The position numbers were made by a program, and so were the translations under genes. The notes beneath the pieces are model-generated. The model saw only the letters and a list, made by a program, of their open reading frames with translations. It searched no databases and had not been told where the DNA came from. Shown here in pieces: positions 1-6,673 of a stretch of DNA of 22,456 nt. Source of the stretch: JBBDWZ01 sp050732575 (lineage in GTDB: Bacteria; Gemmatimonadota; Gemmatimonadetes; Longimicrobiales; RSA9); assembly GCA_050732575.1 (NCBI GenBank), contig JBOHRF010000060.1:1-22456 (forward strand), written 5' to 3'. Every line of letters starts with the position of its first letter. Within the stretch, counting starts at the first letter, position 1.

Positions 1-119
1 GATGCGGCGAGCATGCAGGTGGTAGGCAATGTTCAGCAGGGCTGGCACAGCTTGACCGTCACAGCCAGGAAGTGTCCCAGGGCCATGGTCCCGATCGTCA
101 CGCTGGTAAACAGATTCAT
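1..119 (-). pseudogene. Small membrane protein, partial, frameshifted, runs off the window start
   Basis: The ATG at 119 overlaps the stop of the preceding ORF as ATGA, so the two look translationally coupled. The reading begins MNLFTSVTIGTMALGHFLAV, a single hydrophobic segment, and hits a stop at 33-35 after 28 residues. Restoring one G in the CAGCC near position 40 (making CAGGCC) lets the frame run on as ALLNIAYHLHARRI to the window edge. This suggests a longer membrane protein broken by a one-base loss, either real or a sequencing error. I do not recognise the family. Confidence 0.35.
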
Positions 120-268
120 GGCGGCCGAACCCGCCGTCGGTCGGGCAGATCAACATGGCGGTGCCGGTAGGTCAGAAACGCGACTGCCAGGAGGGCGAGA
201 CCCAGCGCTGCCGCTGGCCATTTGCCTTCATCGACGATGAGCGCGGTGAGCTGTTCCATCACTGCCAT
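116..268 (-). CDS. Hypothetical 50-aa single-span membrane protein
   Basis: The 50-residue ORF has a hydrophobic stretch at about residues 18-33 followed by a basic tail (YRHRH, RRRVR), so it is probably a one-span membrane protein with a cytoplasmic basic end. The start lies 4 nt after the stop of the upstream membrane-protein remnant, and its own stop overlaps the next ATG. This spacing, rather than homology, is the reason for calling it. No family recognised; it could be a fragment of a larger gene. Confidence 0.35.
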   Translation of the reverse strand: MAVMEQLTALIVDEGKWPAAALGLALLAVAFLTYRHRHVDLPDRRRVRPP

Positions 269-272
269 TTCC

Positions 273-510
273 TCACGACTTGAATTCCAGGGCCGTGCGC
301 CGGATTGGAATCAGCGTCACGATTGCACTCGCAAGGGCGAGGACGCCGGCGGACAGCAGGGCCAGGTGATTGAAGAAGGGGAGCGTGTCGGCCGGATTCA
401 ACAGCGCGGCCGGCTCGAGAAACAACAACGCAGGCAGCGCAATGACCACGGCCGCCGCCAGCAGAAAGCCTCGCCGGCGCCGCCAGAGCAGCAGGCCCAC
501 CGTAGCCCCC
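273..510 (-). pseudogene. Membrane protein C-terminal remnant (two hydrophobic segments)
   Basis: The frame ending in ALEFKS has two strong hydrophobic segments, one starting GFLLAAAVVIALPALLF and one around LALLSAGVLALASAIVTLI, separated by a short polar loop. No start codon or plausible N-terminus can be assigned: upstream of about position 505 the same strand instead encodes the end of an MsrB relic in another frame. It therefore looks like a 3' remnant fused to other decayed sequence. Family unknown. It is followed closely by the 50-aa ORF. Confidence 0.35.
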
Positions 511-747
511 TGGGCGGCGGCCCGTCCGGGAAGCCGTGGCCGAGATGCGCATCGCCTATGTTGCGGATCGTCTCGACGCGCGTTTGCCGCACGAGCGGTC
601 GCCGTGGTTGGTGACCACCTCCGGCGCCACCGGCTCGGTGAAGGATGGTCAGCCCGTGCCCGACTCGAACTTCGTTGCCGAATCGAACAGCACGGTATCG
701 CAGCAGACGCACGCGTATCGCCCCGTGCCCAACCCCGCCAACTCACT
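500..747 (-). pseudogene. msrB: Peptide-methionine (R)-S-oxide reductase relic
   Basis: MsrB reduces methionine-R-sulfoxide in proteins. One minus-strand frame reads GTGRYACVCCDTVLFDSATK then FESGTG, a TGA stop, and PSFTEPVAPE. This is the MsrB core with the conserved Trp of SGTGWPSF replaced by the stop. A one-base loss near 575 moves the reading to a second frame with GDAHLGHGFPDGPPPRGLR, the MsrB HLGHVFPDGP block. The first CxxC of the zinc site is present (CVCC), but the second is gone (IRNIG instead of CxxC). The C-terminal catalytic Cys segment after GLR is also missing. The N-terminus is absent. With a nonsense codon, frameshift, lost ligands and both ends missing, this is a dead gene. 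Identity is firm; only the exact ends are uncertain. Confidence 0.8.
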
Positions 748-762
748 GGCCTGTGCCGGGTG

Positions 763-1242
763 TCACCCTCTCGGTTTGGCAGGCAACGCGGGCACACACA
801 TAACGAACACGCCGTAGCGTGATTGCCCGCTGGCGGGAATACGCGCGGTGCTGACCTGACGCTCCGCTTCCGTCAGCAGCAACGCCCCTTCATATACGTG
901 GAACAGGCAGTCGCTCCCGCCCTTCCTGAATCGCAGCGACGATTCTCCCGGAGCATCTCGCGGATCGGGCGAGCGCGTCCAACCGGCCTGCCTTACTCGC
1001 ACGTAGAAACGAATGGCCTCATCAGCCAGACCGATCGTGGTCAGCCCCGCGGCAGTCACACGGCAAGCAGCGTGTTTCCTGCCCGTCCGAAAATCATTGA
1101 TTGTATCCGGGTCAGTCTTGACCGCCAGCTGGAGTTCCTCTAACAGAAAGCGTGCAGCTTCCGCGCACAGGCTGACCTGCTGCGTTTGAAGCCGGACGCC
1201 GAAGAGCGGGAACAGAAGCGCGAACGCGAGTGAAGAGTGCAT
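763..1242 (-). CDS. Secreted hypothetical protein, 159 aa
   Basis: The protein starts MHSSLAFALLFPLFGVRLQ, a signal-peptide-like hydrophobic start, so export is likely. The mature part has several cysteines (in SLCAEAA, AACRV, SDCLF and VMCVP), which fits an oxidised periplasmic or extracytoplasmic protein, and ends in KPRG. The ATG at 1242 is preferred over the upstream extension to 1545 because that extension is antisense-like low-complexity sequence overlapping the DUF2442 gene, while this start gives a signal peptide. No strong Shine-Dalgarno is visible. I do not recognise a named domain. It lies 55 nt downstream of the DUF2442 gene on the same strand. Confidence 0.6.
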   Translation of the reverse strand: MHSSLAFALLFPLFGVRLQTQQVSLCAEAARFLLEELQLAVKTDPDTINDFRTGRKHAACRVTAAGLTTIGLADEAIRFYVRVRQAGWTRSPDPRDAPGESSLRFRKGGSDCLFHVYEGALLLTEAERQVSTARIPASGQSRYGVFVMCVPALPAKPRG

Positions 1243-1297
1243 AGTCTGATATTCCGGAAACGAATCGACTTGTGACGTCGCCGCAGCGCGGAGTAGG

Positions 1298-1570
1298 CTA
1301 CTGACTCCGTCGAGTCGCTGAATCCGTGTTGTGGGCTGCCTCGAAGAGTACGTCGGGATCGAGATCCGCGCCGTTCGGCCACACGATCGTTCCTGCCTCA
1401 CGATCGACGGCGACCTGTGCAAAGAAAGCAGGATCCTGAAGCGCCGAGAACACGCCGCGCGCGCCGCGAATCCAGGGCGCCAGGTCCACAGTGCCACCTG
1501 ATCCGTCGGTGAACCAGAGCTCGACCTCGAAGGGAATAAGGGCACGTACGCTGGTGACGCGTGGATGCAT
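1298..1570 (-). CDS. DUF2442 domain protein
   Basis: This 90-aa protein matches the compact DUF2442 fold family: it has the motif ELWFTDGSGGTVDLAPWI, followed by GARGVFSALQDPAFFAQV and GTIVWPNGADLDPDVLFE. The biochemical function of the family is not established. DUF2442 genes are very often found directly next to DUF4160 genes, an arrangement regarded as toxin-antitoxin-like. Here the start lies 2 nt after the stop of a DUF4160 gene, consistent with one transcript. The DUF2442 member is intact while its partner is frameshifted. Confidence 0.85.
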   Translation of the reverse strand: MHPRVTSVRALIPFEVELWFTDGSGGTVDLAPWIRGARGVFSALQDPAFFAQVAVDREAGTIVWPNGADLDPDVLFEAAHNTDSATRRSQ

Positions 1571-1572
1571 GA

Positions 1573-1833
1573 CTACTCCAGTGGAGCAACACGGTGCGGT
1601 GGTCGATCGGATTGTAGCCGCCGCCCGTTATCCAGCAATTCTGTCTGATGCAGTCTAGCCCATTCGACAACGAGTGCAAGGCGCGCGGCGTAAGGTCGCC
1701 GTCCATCTGCTCAACCGGATCGCTACCAACCACGACTTCGGAGCCACTGTATCTGGCGTGAATATGCGGCGGATCGTGGTCGAAGAAAATACATCCGAAT
1801 CACGATTCCAAAGAAACGCGAAACCTCGCGCAT
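1573..1833 (-). pseudogene. DUF4160 domain protein, frameshifted twice
   Basis: The ATG at 1833 opens MREVSRFFGIVIRMYF. The reading then needs a one-base shift near 1786 to continue FDHDPPHIHARYSGSEVVVG and QMDGDLTPRAL, the DUF4160 signature with the DHDPPHIHA block. A second shift near 1680, explained by one lost C in GCCC, restores LVVEWARLHQTELLDNGRRL to the TAG stop at 1573. The two shifts cancel in frame, but the intervening stop means the protein as written cannot be made. The family is usually 80-90 aa, as here. The two indels could be genuine inactivation of one partner of the pair, or sequencing errors. Confidence 0.8.
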
Positions 1834-2205
1834 GGACGGAAAGCTCCGCCCGGGCCGGGCGAGTCCAGGTCGAAATGGGACCACTGTGAACCGTGCACCG
1901 CAGTCATGGAATCGACGGCTGCTCGCGTGCGGGAATGAAGCCGGAGCTGCCAGAGACTATCCAGTGTGCGCAAGATTGGGCTCAGCCACAGTTGAGCTGG
2001 TCCAGACCGTGACGACCGGTCAGGCCAAGTCGTGGACACGGCAGGGGCGGCAGCCCGAGCAACACTCTGCGCTCGCCCATGATCGCGGCATCGATGCCCA
2101 AACGCGCGCGCTGTGACCGCTGCAGCATCAGTACTTGATAATAGAGCAGTAGGTAAGCCACGTCGTGCTCTGTCAGGTTCCCCCCTCGAGGGTGTGAGGG
2201 CGCGC
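1834..2205. other. No confident gene; possible minus-strand ORF fragment at 1982-2188
   Basis: No family was recognised on either strand. On the minus strand, the frame ending at 1982 contains a helical-looking piece, LTEHDVAYLLLYYQVLML followed by a basic segment, in the same frame as an overlapping shadow of the FRG gene. It has no good start and no similarity I can name. It may be the displaced C-terminus of the broken FRG gene or a remnant of another protein. Confidence 0.25.
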
Positions 2206-2580
2206 CTATCGGTAACTCCAGACTGCCGAGTCTGTGCAGGTCGGATCGGCTACGGCAAAGAACAGCGCAGCCAGCGGGTTGCTGCTCCAATCCAGCAGCC
2301 GCGTCGGGATGCCGTAGTGCTGGGCCAGTGCCAGCCATTGCCAGTCGTTGCGCGGTGCGCGCTTCAGGTACGGCAGCGCGTAGCGTTTGAACTCGGTTAT
2401 CAGCGCCTGCTCCGCCGCACGAATCGTGTCGGCCACGGGCGCGATTCGACAGAGTGAAGGCCAGAGCGGCCAGGCCTGGTTGGCTGTCCGCGAAACAGCC
2501 ACTGCTGTTCGTTGGGCGCGTCATCGAGGCCCTTCACATACTCGGCCACGGAGTTCACCAACGATGGCGGAACTCTCCAT
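2206..2580 (-). pseudogene. FRG domain protein, frameshifted and truncated
   Basis: A perfect AGGAGG (2586-2591) sits 5 nt before the ATG at 2580. After MESSAIV the frame shifts near 2558 and continues VNSVAEYVKGLDDAP and QQWLFRGQ, the FRG motif. A second shift near 2505, explained by loss of one G in CAGGCC, continues AWPLWPSLCRIAP and HYGIPTRLLDWSSNPLAALF, the second hallmark of the family. The reading stops at SAVWSYR, where the intact paralogue in this window (13510-14289) goes on for about 130 residues. It is therefore both frameshifted and short at the C-terminus. The biochemical role of FRG domains is not settled. The strong ribosome binding site suggests it was functional recently. 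Confidence 0.8.
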
Positions 2581-2651
2581 GAGCACCTCCTCTCACGTCG
2601 CGGGTCGCGCAACAACGTGCACAGAATTGCGAGCGTGGTGCTGGCGCCGCA

Positions 2652-3896
2652 TCACCGGCGCGGCGCAATCTTCCACAGCTCGCCGTTCGGGTTATCCGTG
2701 ACCAGATACAACAGACCGTCCGGACCCTGACGCACGTCGCGCACGCGCTGCCGGCGATTGACCAGCAGATGTTCTTCACCTGTGACCTGGTTGTTGGCCA
2801 GCGTCAGGCGCACGAGTCTCTGCTCCCGCAGCGCGCCGATGAAGAGACTGCCGCTCCAGGCGGGAAACGCATTGCCGGTATAGAACTGTGCGCCGGACGG
2901 CGCGATCACCGGATCCCAGTAGTAAACAGGCTGCTGGAAACCATTGGGTGCGGTGGCTGCACCTGCTATCGGCCGACGCGAATATTCCTCACCATACGCC
3001 TGCGTGGGCCAGCCGTAGTTCTTTCCCTTCTCGATGAGGTTCAGCTCGTCGCCGCCGTTGGTACCGTGCTCGATCACCCAGAACCGGCCCTGCGCATCGA
3101 AGGCCGAGGCCTGCGGATTTCGATGGCCCAGCGTCCAGATCTCGGGCTGCGCGTTGGACTGGCCAGTGAACGGATTGTCGCGCGGTGCTGAGCCGTCCGT
3201 GTTGATGCGCAGCACCTTGCCCATGTGGCCATCGAGTTGTTGCGCGTGCCTGCGCATGCGCGCGTCCGATCGCTCACCCGTCGTGATGTACAACATGCCA
3301 TCCGGTCCAAAGGCCAGCCGCGAGCCGTAGTGCATGGTGCCTTCGTACGTGGGTTGTGCCCGGAAGATCGTACGCACCTGCTCCAGGTTGCGCCGGTCGG
3401 CCGACAGCACGCCGCGCGCGACCGCGGTGCCATTGCCGTCCTGCCTGGGCTCGGTGTAACTCCAGTAGATCGTGCGGTCCGTGGCGAACGCTGGACTCAA
3501 CGCAACATCCAACAGCCCTCCCTGACCCCGCGCATCGACGTCCGGTAACCCATCGATGGGCAGACCCACCACGCCCGCCGCCGAAATGATGCGCAGGCTC
3601 CCCGTTCGCTCGGTAACCAGCAGATCACCACCGGGCAGCGGCTCCACCGCCCACGGATGCTCGAGTCCCCGGGCCAACACGACCACGTCGAAGGCAACCT
3701 CAGATGTGATGCCGCAAGCACGGGTCTGACCCGCGAGCGCGGGACGCTGGTCAGGCGCATTCGCTGCGCGCGTTTCCAATGGGCTGCAACCGGCAGCGCC
3801 CGGAGTCTGCGCCGCGATTTCATTGCGTGCACCGCAGAGGAAAACCGCGGCCAGCAGGCCGATCGTTGCAGGGTGTCTTGTACTGATGCTCCGCAT
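2652..3896 (-). CDS. PQQ-dependent sugar dehydrogenase (glucose/sorbosone dehydrogenase family), secreted
   Basis: Soluble aldose sugar dehydrogenases of this type oxidise sugars with pyrroloquinoline quinone in the periplasm. The 414-aa protein has a signal peptide (hydrophobic core at residues 11-21, AAQ near 30) and then a six-bladed propeller. Visible blocks are HPWAVEPLPGGDLLVTERTG, QGGLLDVALSPAF, HYGSRLAFGPDGMLYITTGE, GKVLRINTDGSAP, WTLGHRNPQASAFD, WVIEHGTNGGDELNLI, KNYGWP and SGSLFIGALREQRLVRL. The length is normal for the family. The ATG at 3896 is chosen because GAGGA lies just upstream and it gives the signal peptide. The frame stays open upstream to 4640, but that stretch encodes integrase remnant, not a fused domain. 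No PQQ biosynthesis genes are in the window. Confidence 0.92.
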   Translation of the reverse strand: MRSISTRHPATIGLLAAVFLCGARNEIAAQTPGAAGCSPLETRAANAPDQRPALAGQTRACGITSEVAFDVVVLARGLEHPWAVEPLPGGDLLVTERTGSLRIISAAGVVGLPIDGLPDVDARGQGGLLDVALSPAFATDRTIYWSYTEPRQDGNGTAVARGVLSADRRNLEQVRTIFRAQPTYEGTMHYGSRLAFGPDGMLYITTGERSDARMRRHAQQLDGHMGKVLRINTDGSAPRDNPFTGQSNAQPEIWTLGHRNPQASAFDAQGRFWVIEHGTNGGDELNLIEKGKNYGWPTQAYGEEYSRRPIAGAATAPNGFQQPVYYWDPVIAPSGAQFYTGNAFPAWSGSLFIGALREQRLVRLTLANNQVTGEEHLLVNRRQRVRDVRQGPDGLLYLVTDNPNGELWKIAPRR

Positions 3897-3979
3897 GAGT
3901 GTCCTCGCCGAACAGGTGAAGATCCGTAGCGAGAGGATGGAAGGCCGCGCCAGACCCGGCAAGCCCCGGCGCGCAAACA

Positions 3980-4407
3980 GAGTGCGAATAGCGCAGCCGG
4001 CGCGCAGCGTTTCCGTGGCAAAAGAGTGGCGAAATGTGTGGCAGCTTGCGCGCTTTGCCAGACCGGATCGGCGCACGGCGGCCTTCACTCTACGCTCAAC
4101 GGCAGTGGCGTGCAGGGACCAACGACCGGTTCGGCCGGTTGCCGGGTCCCGGTTGATGCTGCTGGCCGGAAAAATGAACTGCCAGGCGATTTCATAACCC
4201 GGGGTCCTTGCGGTGAAGCGCGGCCGGCAGCGGTGCCCAGCCATGACCGCGCGCTCGATCCTGGCGATGCAAATCGGTTGTCTGCGCGATCTGCACGCGC
4301 AGCAGTTCCGCGGCCCGCCGCGACAGTGGCACATAACGATCCTTCTGTCCCTTGCCATCACGAATGAGGATCTGGCGCAACTCGAAATCGATGTCTTTGA
4401 TGCGGAG
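3980..4407 (-). pseudogene. intI: Integron-type tyrosine recombinase relic (catalytic domain, ends lost)
   Basis: The minus strand reads LRIKDIDFELRQILIRDGKG then QKDRYVPLSRRAAELLRVQI, the beta-hairpin with the active-site Lys. It continues with GWAPLPAALHRKDPG. After a one-base insertion near 4197 (GGGTTATGAA for GGGTATGAA) it gives YEIAWQFIFPASSINRDP, TGRTGRWSLHATAVERRVK and CHTFRHSFATETLRAGCAIRT. The insert with ALHRKDPG...W.FIFPA...DP is the extra segment that marks integron integrases versus XerC/D. The N-terminal core-binding domain and first catalytic Arg are missing, and homology stops before the LLGH and Tyr region, close to the start of the sugar dehydrogenase. It is therefore inactive. 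Identity as IntI-like is well supported; function is lost. Confidence 0.85.
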
Positions 4408-4661
4408 TCACGGTGTGAAAGCACCATGGGCTCGTTGCGCGAGCCTTTTGACGGCCTCGAGGTCAGCAGAACCTGCCAGTGAATCGCAACTCGAGCTTGT
4501 TCCCTCGCGTCTGCAACGTGATGGCCGTTTTCCAGACGGATGGGCTGCCGTGGGTCAGGGTGTTCTTCGGTTCTGGCATGATGGGTCACGAGGCCAATCG
4601 AATCCTGACGCGTCACAAGAAACGACAGGAGTCGGGTCACTGGAATGGCAGGATAGGAAAT

Positions 4662-4826
4662 TCACAGGCGATCGAGTGGACGGCGCACACGACGGTTGCG
4701 ACAGTTCAGTGCGTGCGTGTACATCATGATGGTCTTGACGCTCTTGTGACCGAGCAACCCGTGCACGGTGCGAATGTCCTAGCCGTCGCCGAGCAGGTGT
4801 GTGGCGAAGCTATGGCGCGTCAACTT
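4662..4826 (-). pseudogene. intI: Second integron-type integrase relic (C-terminal end only)
   Basis: The minus strand reads KLTRHSFATHLLGDG, a TAG stop at 4779-4781, then DIRTVHGLLGHKSVKTIMMY and THALNCRNRRVRRPLDRL ending at 4662. This is the last 50 or so residues of an integron-type integrase: the HxxR box, the LLGH box and the nucleophile Tyr in MMYTH, with the typical VRRPLDRL end. The stop replaces the Tyr/Arg usually found after GDG. It overlaps in content with the other relic by about 20 residues (HSFAT to IRT), so the two are separate copies rather than pieces of one gene. It begins just downstream of modC. Confidence 0.85.
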
Positions 4827-4872
4827 ACTCGTGAACGTGAACGTCCGTTCAATTGTTGATCCGCTAATCCGT

Positions 4873-5988
4873 TCAAATCCGCTCGAGCTGTGAAGCCTTA
4901 TCCGCTCGGCCAACAATGACAAAGCCATCGCGGCGCAAGGCAATGCGAACGGTACTGCCGGGTGCCAGATCGAGTGTGGTGTAGCTGTGCAGGGGCAGAT
5001 GCGCTTCCACGATGCGGCGGTTGGGCAGCATGAACTGGAGCAGGCGGTGCGCGGCGAGTTGACGCACACCGAGCACCTGCGCATCCACGGCATTGTGAGC
5101 GAGCGATGCGTTGAGGGGTCGATCGGCGTAGACGATCTTGATGTCCTCGGGGCGCAGGAACGCGACTACCTCAGTGTCCACCGGGTACGGTGATTCGGGC
5201 TGCGGTACTTCCACGTGCAGGCCATCCCAATCGAGCAGCGTGGGATGGCCACAGTGGAGTACACGGGCGCGCAGCAGGTTGCGGATGCCCATGATTTCGG
5301 CGACACCGCTGTTGACCGGGCGATGAAAGACATCGGCCACCGCGCCAATTTGTTGGAGCAAGCCGTCCTGGATCACGGCAATGCGATGGCCGAGCGCGAA
5401 CGCGTCTTCCAGCCTGTGCGTCACGAGCAGCACGATGAGTCCCAGATCGCGTTGCAACGCGGCCAGATCGCGCTGCAGACGTTCGCGCACGGGACCGTCC
5501 AGCGCGGCAAACGGCTCATCGAGCAGGAGCAGCGGACTCTGCACGGCCAGGGCCCGCGCGATGGCTACGCGCTGTTGTTGTCCGCCGGAAAGGCGCGTGG
5601 GTGATTCTGCGGCCAGGTGCTCGATGCCCATGCGCGTGAGGAATTCGCGCGCGCGCGCGTGCGCGTCCGGCTGCCCGCGCAGCGGGTAGCGCACGTTCTC
5701 CAGCGCGGACATGTGCGGAAACAGCGCGTAGTCCTGCATGACATAGCCCACGCGGCGACGGCGCGCCGGCAGATCCACATAAGGCTGGCCGATCTCACGG
5801 ACAAGAAAAGCGCGCTCGTCCAGACGGATGTGACCGCGGTCCGGCCGCATCAGCCCGGCAATACAATTGAGCACTGTAGTCTTACCCGCGCCTGATGGTC
5901 CGAACAACACCAGCACTTCTGCCTGTGCGCTGAACGTCAGATCGAGATCGATGCGAGTCAGATGTCGGGCGATGGAGACCTCGAGCAT
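4873..5988 (-). CDS. modC: Molybdate ABC transporter ATP-binding protein ModC
   Basis: ModC hydrolyses ATP to drive molybdate import through ModB. In the 371-aa protein the Walker A is GPSGAGKTT at residues 30-38, the Q-loop is in YVMQDYALFP near 85, the signature LSGGQ is at 133-137, Walker B LLLLDEPF is at 153-160 and the switch His is in LLVTHRLEDA. A C-terminal region of about 120 residues (PEDIKIVY, then GSTVRIALRRDGFVIVG) fits the oxyanion-binding TOBE/MOP domain of ModC. The start at 5988 lies 1 nt after the modB stop. A longer frame upstream overlaps modB and is not used. Regulation is not visible; no modE lies in the window. Confidence 0.93.
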   Translation of the reverse strand: MLEVSIARHLTRIDLDLTFSAQAEVLVLFGPSGAGKTTVLNCIAGLMRPDRGHIRLDERAFLVREIGQPYVDLPARRRRVGYVMQDYALFPHMSALENVRYPLRGQPDAHARAREFLTRMGIEHLAAESPTRLSGGQQQRVAIARALAVQSPLLLLDEPFAALDGPVRERLQRDLAALQRDLGLIVLLVTHRLEDAFALGHRIAVIQDGLLQQIGAVADVFHRPVNSGVAEIMGIRNLLRARVLHCGHPTLLDWDGLHVEVPQPESPYPVDTEVVAFLRPEDIKIVYADRPLNASLAHNAVDAQVLGVRQLAAHRLLQFMLPNRRIVEAHLPLHSYTTLDLAPGSTVRIALRRDGFVIVGRADKASQLERI

Positions 5989-5989
5989 G

Positions 5990-6673
5990 TCAGGCCTCAA
6001 CGGTGGTGGGCGCGACCGGCTCGGCTTGCATTGCCCGCCGCGTTTGCTGGAGCGCACGCACGACCCAGATGCTGGCGAAGGCCAGCGTCGTAGTCAGCAG
6101 CACGAGCATGGTGGCATCACGATCGCGTCCAGCCTGAATCGCATCGTAGATGGCGAGGGGAACGGTTTGCGTGCGCTGCGGGATGTTGCCCGCCACCATG
6201 AGTGTCGCGCCAAACTCGCCGAAGGCGCGCGCGGCACCCAGCACGAGTCCGGCTGCGACACCGCGGCCGGCCAGCGGCAATGTGATGCGCAGAAACACTT
6301 CCAACTCCGATGAACCCAAAACGCGCGCTGTGTTCTCCAGTGCCGGATTCACACTTTCGATGGCGGCGCGCGCGGCCTGCACCATGAGCGGCATGCCTAC
6401 CACGGCAGAGGCAATGGCTGCGGCCTGCCAGGTGAAAAGCACGGTCCAGCCGGTCCAGTTGGTCAACGGACTCTGGCTGCCCAATCCCACCAACAAGTAG
6501 TAGCCGATCACGCTGGGTGGCAGCACGAGCGGCAGCAGAATGCCGGTCTCGACCAGACTCTTGCCCGGGAATGTGCGGCGCGCCAACACGTGCGCGAGCG
6601 GCAACCCGAGCAGCGCAATGATGACCGTAGCCACGGCCGTCACCTGGATGGACAGAAAAAGAGCAGAACTCAT
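5990..6673 (-). CDS. modB: Molybdate ABC transporter permease ModB
   Basis: ModB is the homodimeric membrane channel of the molybdate importer. The 227-aa protein has about five to six hydrophobic segments and starts MSSALFLSIQVTAVATVII. The family blocks are visible: ILLPLVLPPSVIGYYLLVGL, the WQAAAIASAVVGMPLMVQA segment, the EAA loop that docks on ModC (ENTARVLGSSELEVFLRITL), and ARAFGEFGATLMVAGNIPQR with TVPLAIYDAIQAG. The start overlaps the modA stop by one base (TGATG), indicating translational coupling. The length is normal for the family. Confidence 0.94.
   Translation of the reverse strand: MSSALFLSIQVTAVATVIIALLGLPLAHVLARRTFPGKSLVETGILLPLVLPPSVIGYYLLVGLGSQSPLTNWTGWTVLFTWQAAAIASAVVGMPLMVQAARAAIESVNPALENTARVLGSSELEVFLRITLPLAGRGVAAGLVLGAARAFGEFGATLMVAGNIPQRTQTVPLAIYDAIQAGRDRDATMLVLLTTTLAFASIWVVRALQQTRRAMQAEPVAPTTVEA

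Noticed and set aside
500..747. TGA read as tryptophan or selenocysteine in MsrB
   Set aside because: TGA is used as a normal stop in intact genes here (modA, modB, modC). The position is Trp, not Cys/Sec, and the gene has other lesions.
536..817. A plus-strand ORF with CAGCH, resembling a haem-binding motif
   Set aside because: It is antisense to the MsrB relic, whose minus-strand similarity is clear. The single CxxCH arises by chance and has no signal peptide or cytochrome context.
2652..4640. A 662-codon open frame that would fuse an integrase-like N-terminus to the sugar dehydrogenase
   Set aside because: The integrase part is itself frameshifted, lacks its ends, and stops matching before the dehydrogenase signal peptide, which has its own ATG and ribosome binding site. 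The open frame is accidental.
4408..4661. Possible attC or gene cassette between the two integrase relics
   Set aside because: I looked for the 7-bp core sites and a foldable imperfect palindrome and saw none convincing. No coding frame here has a recognisable product.
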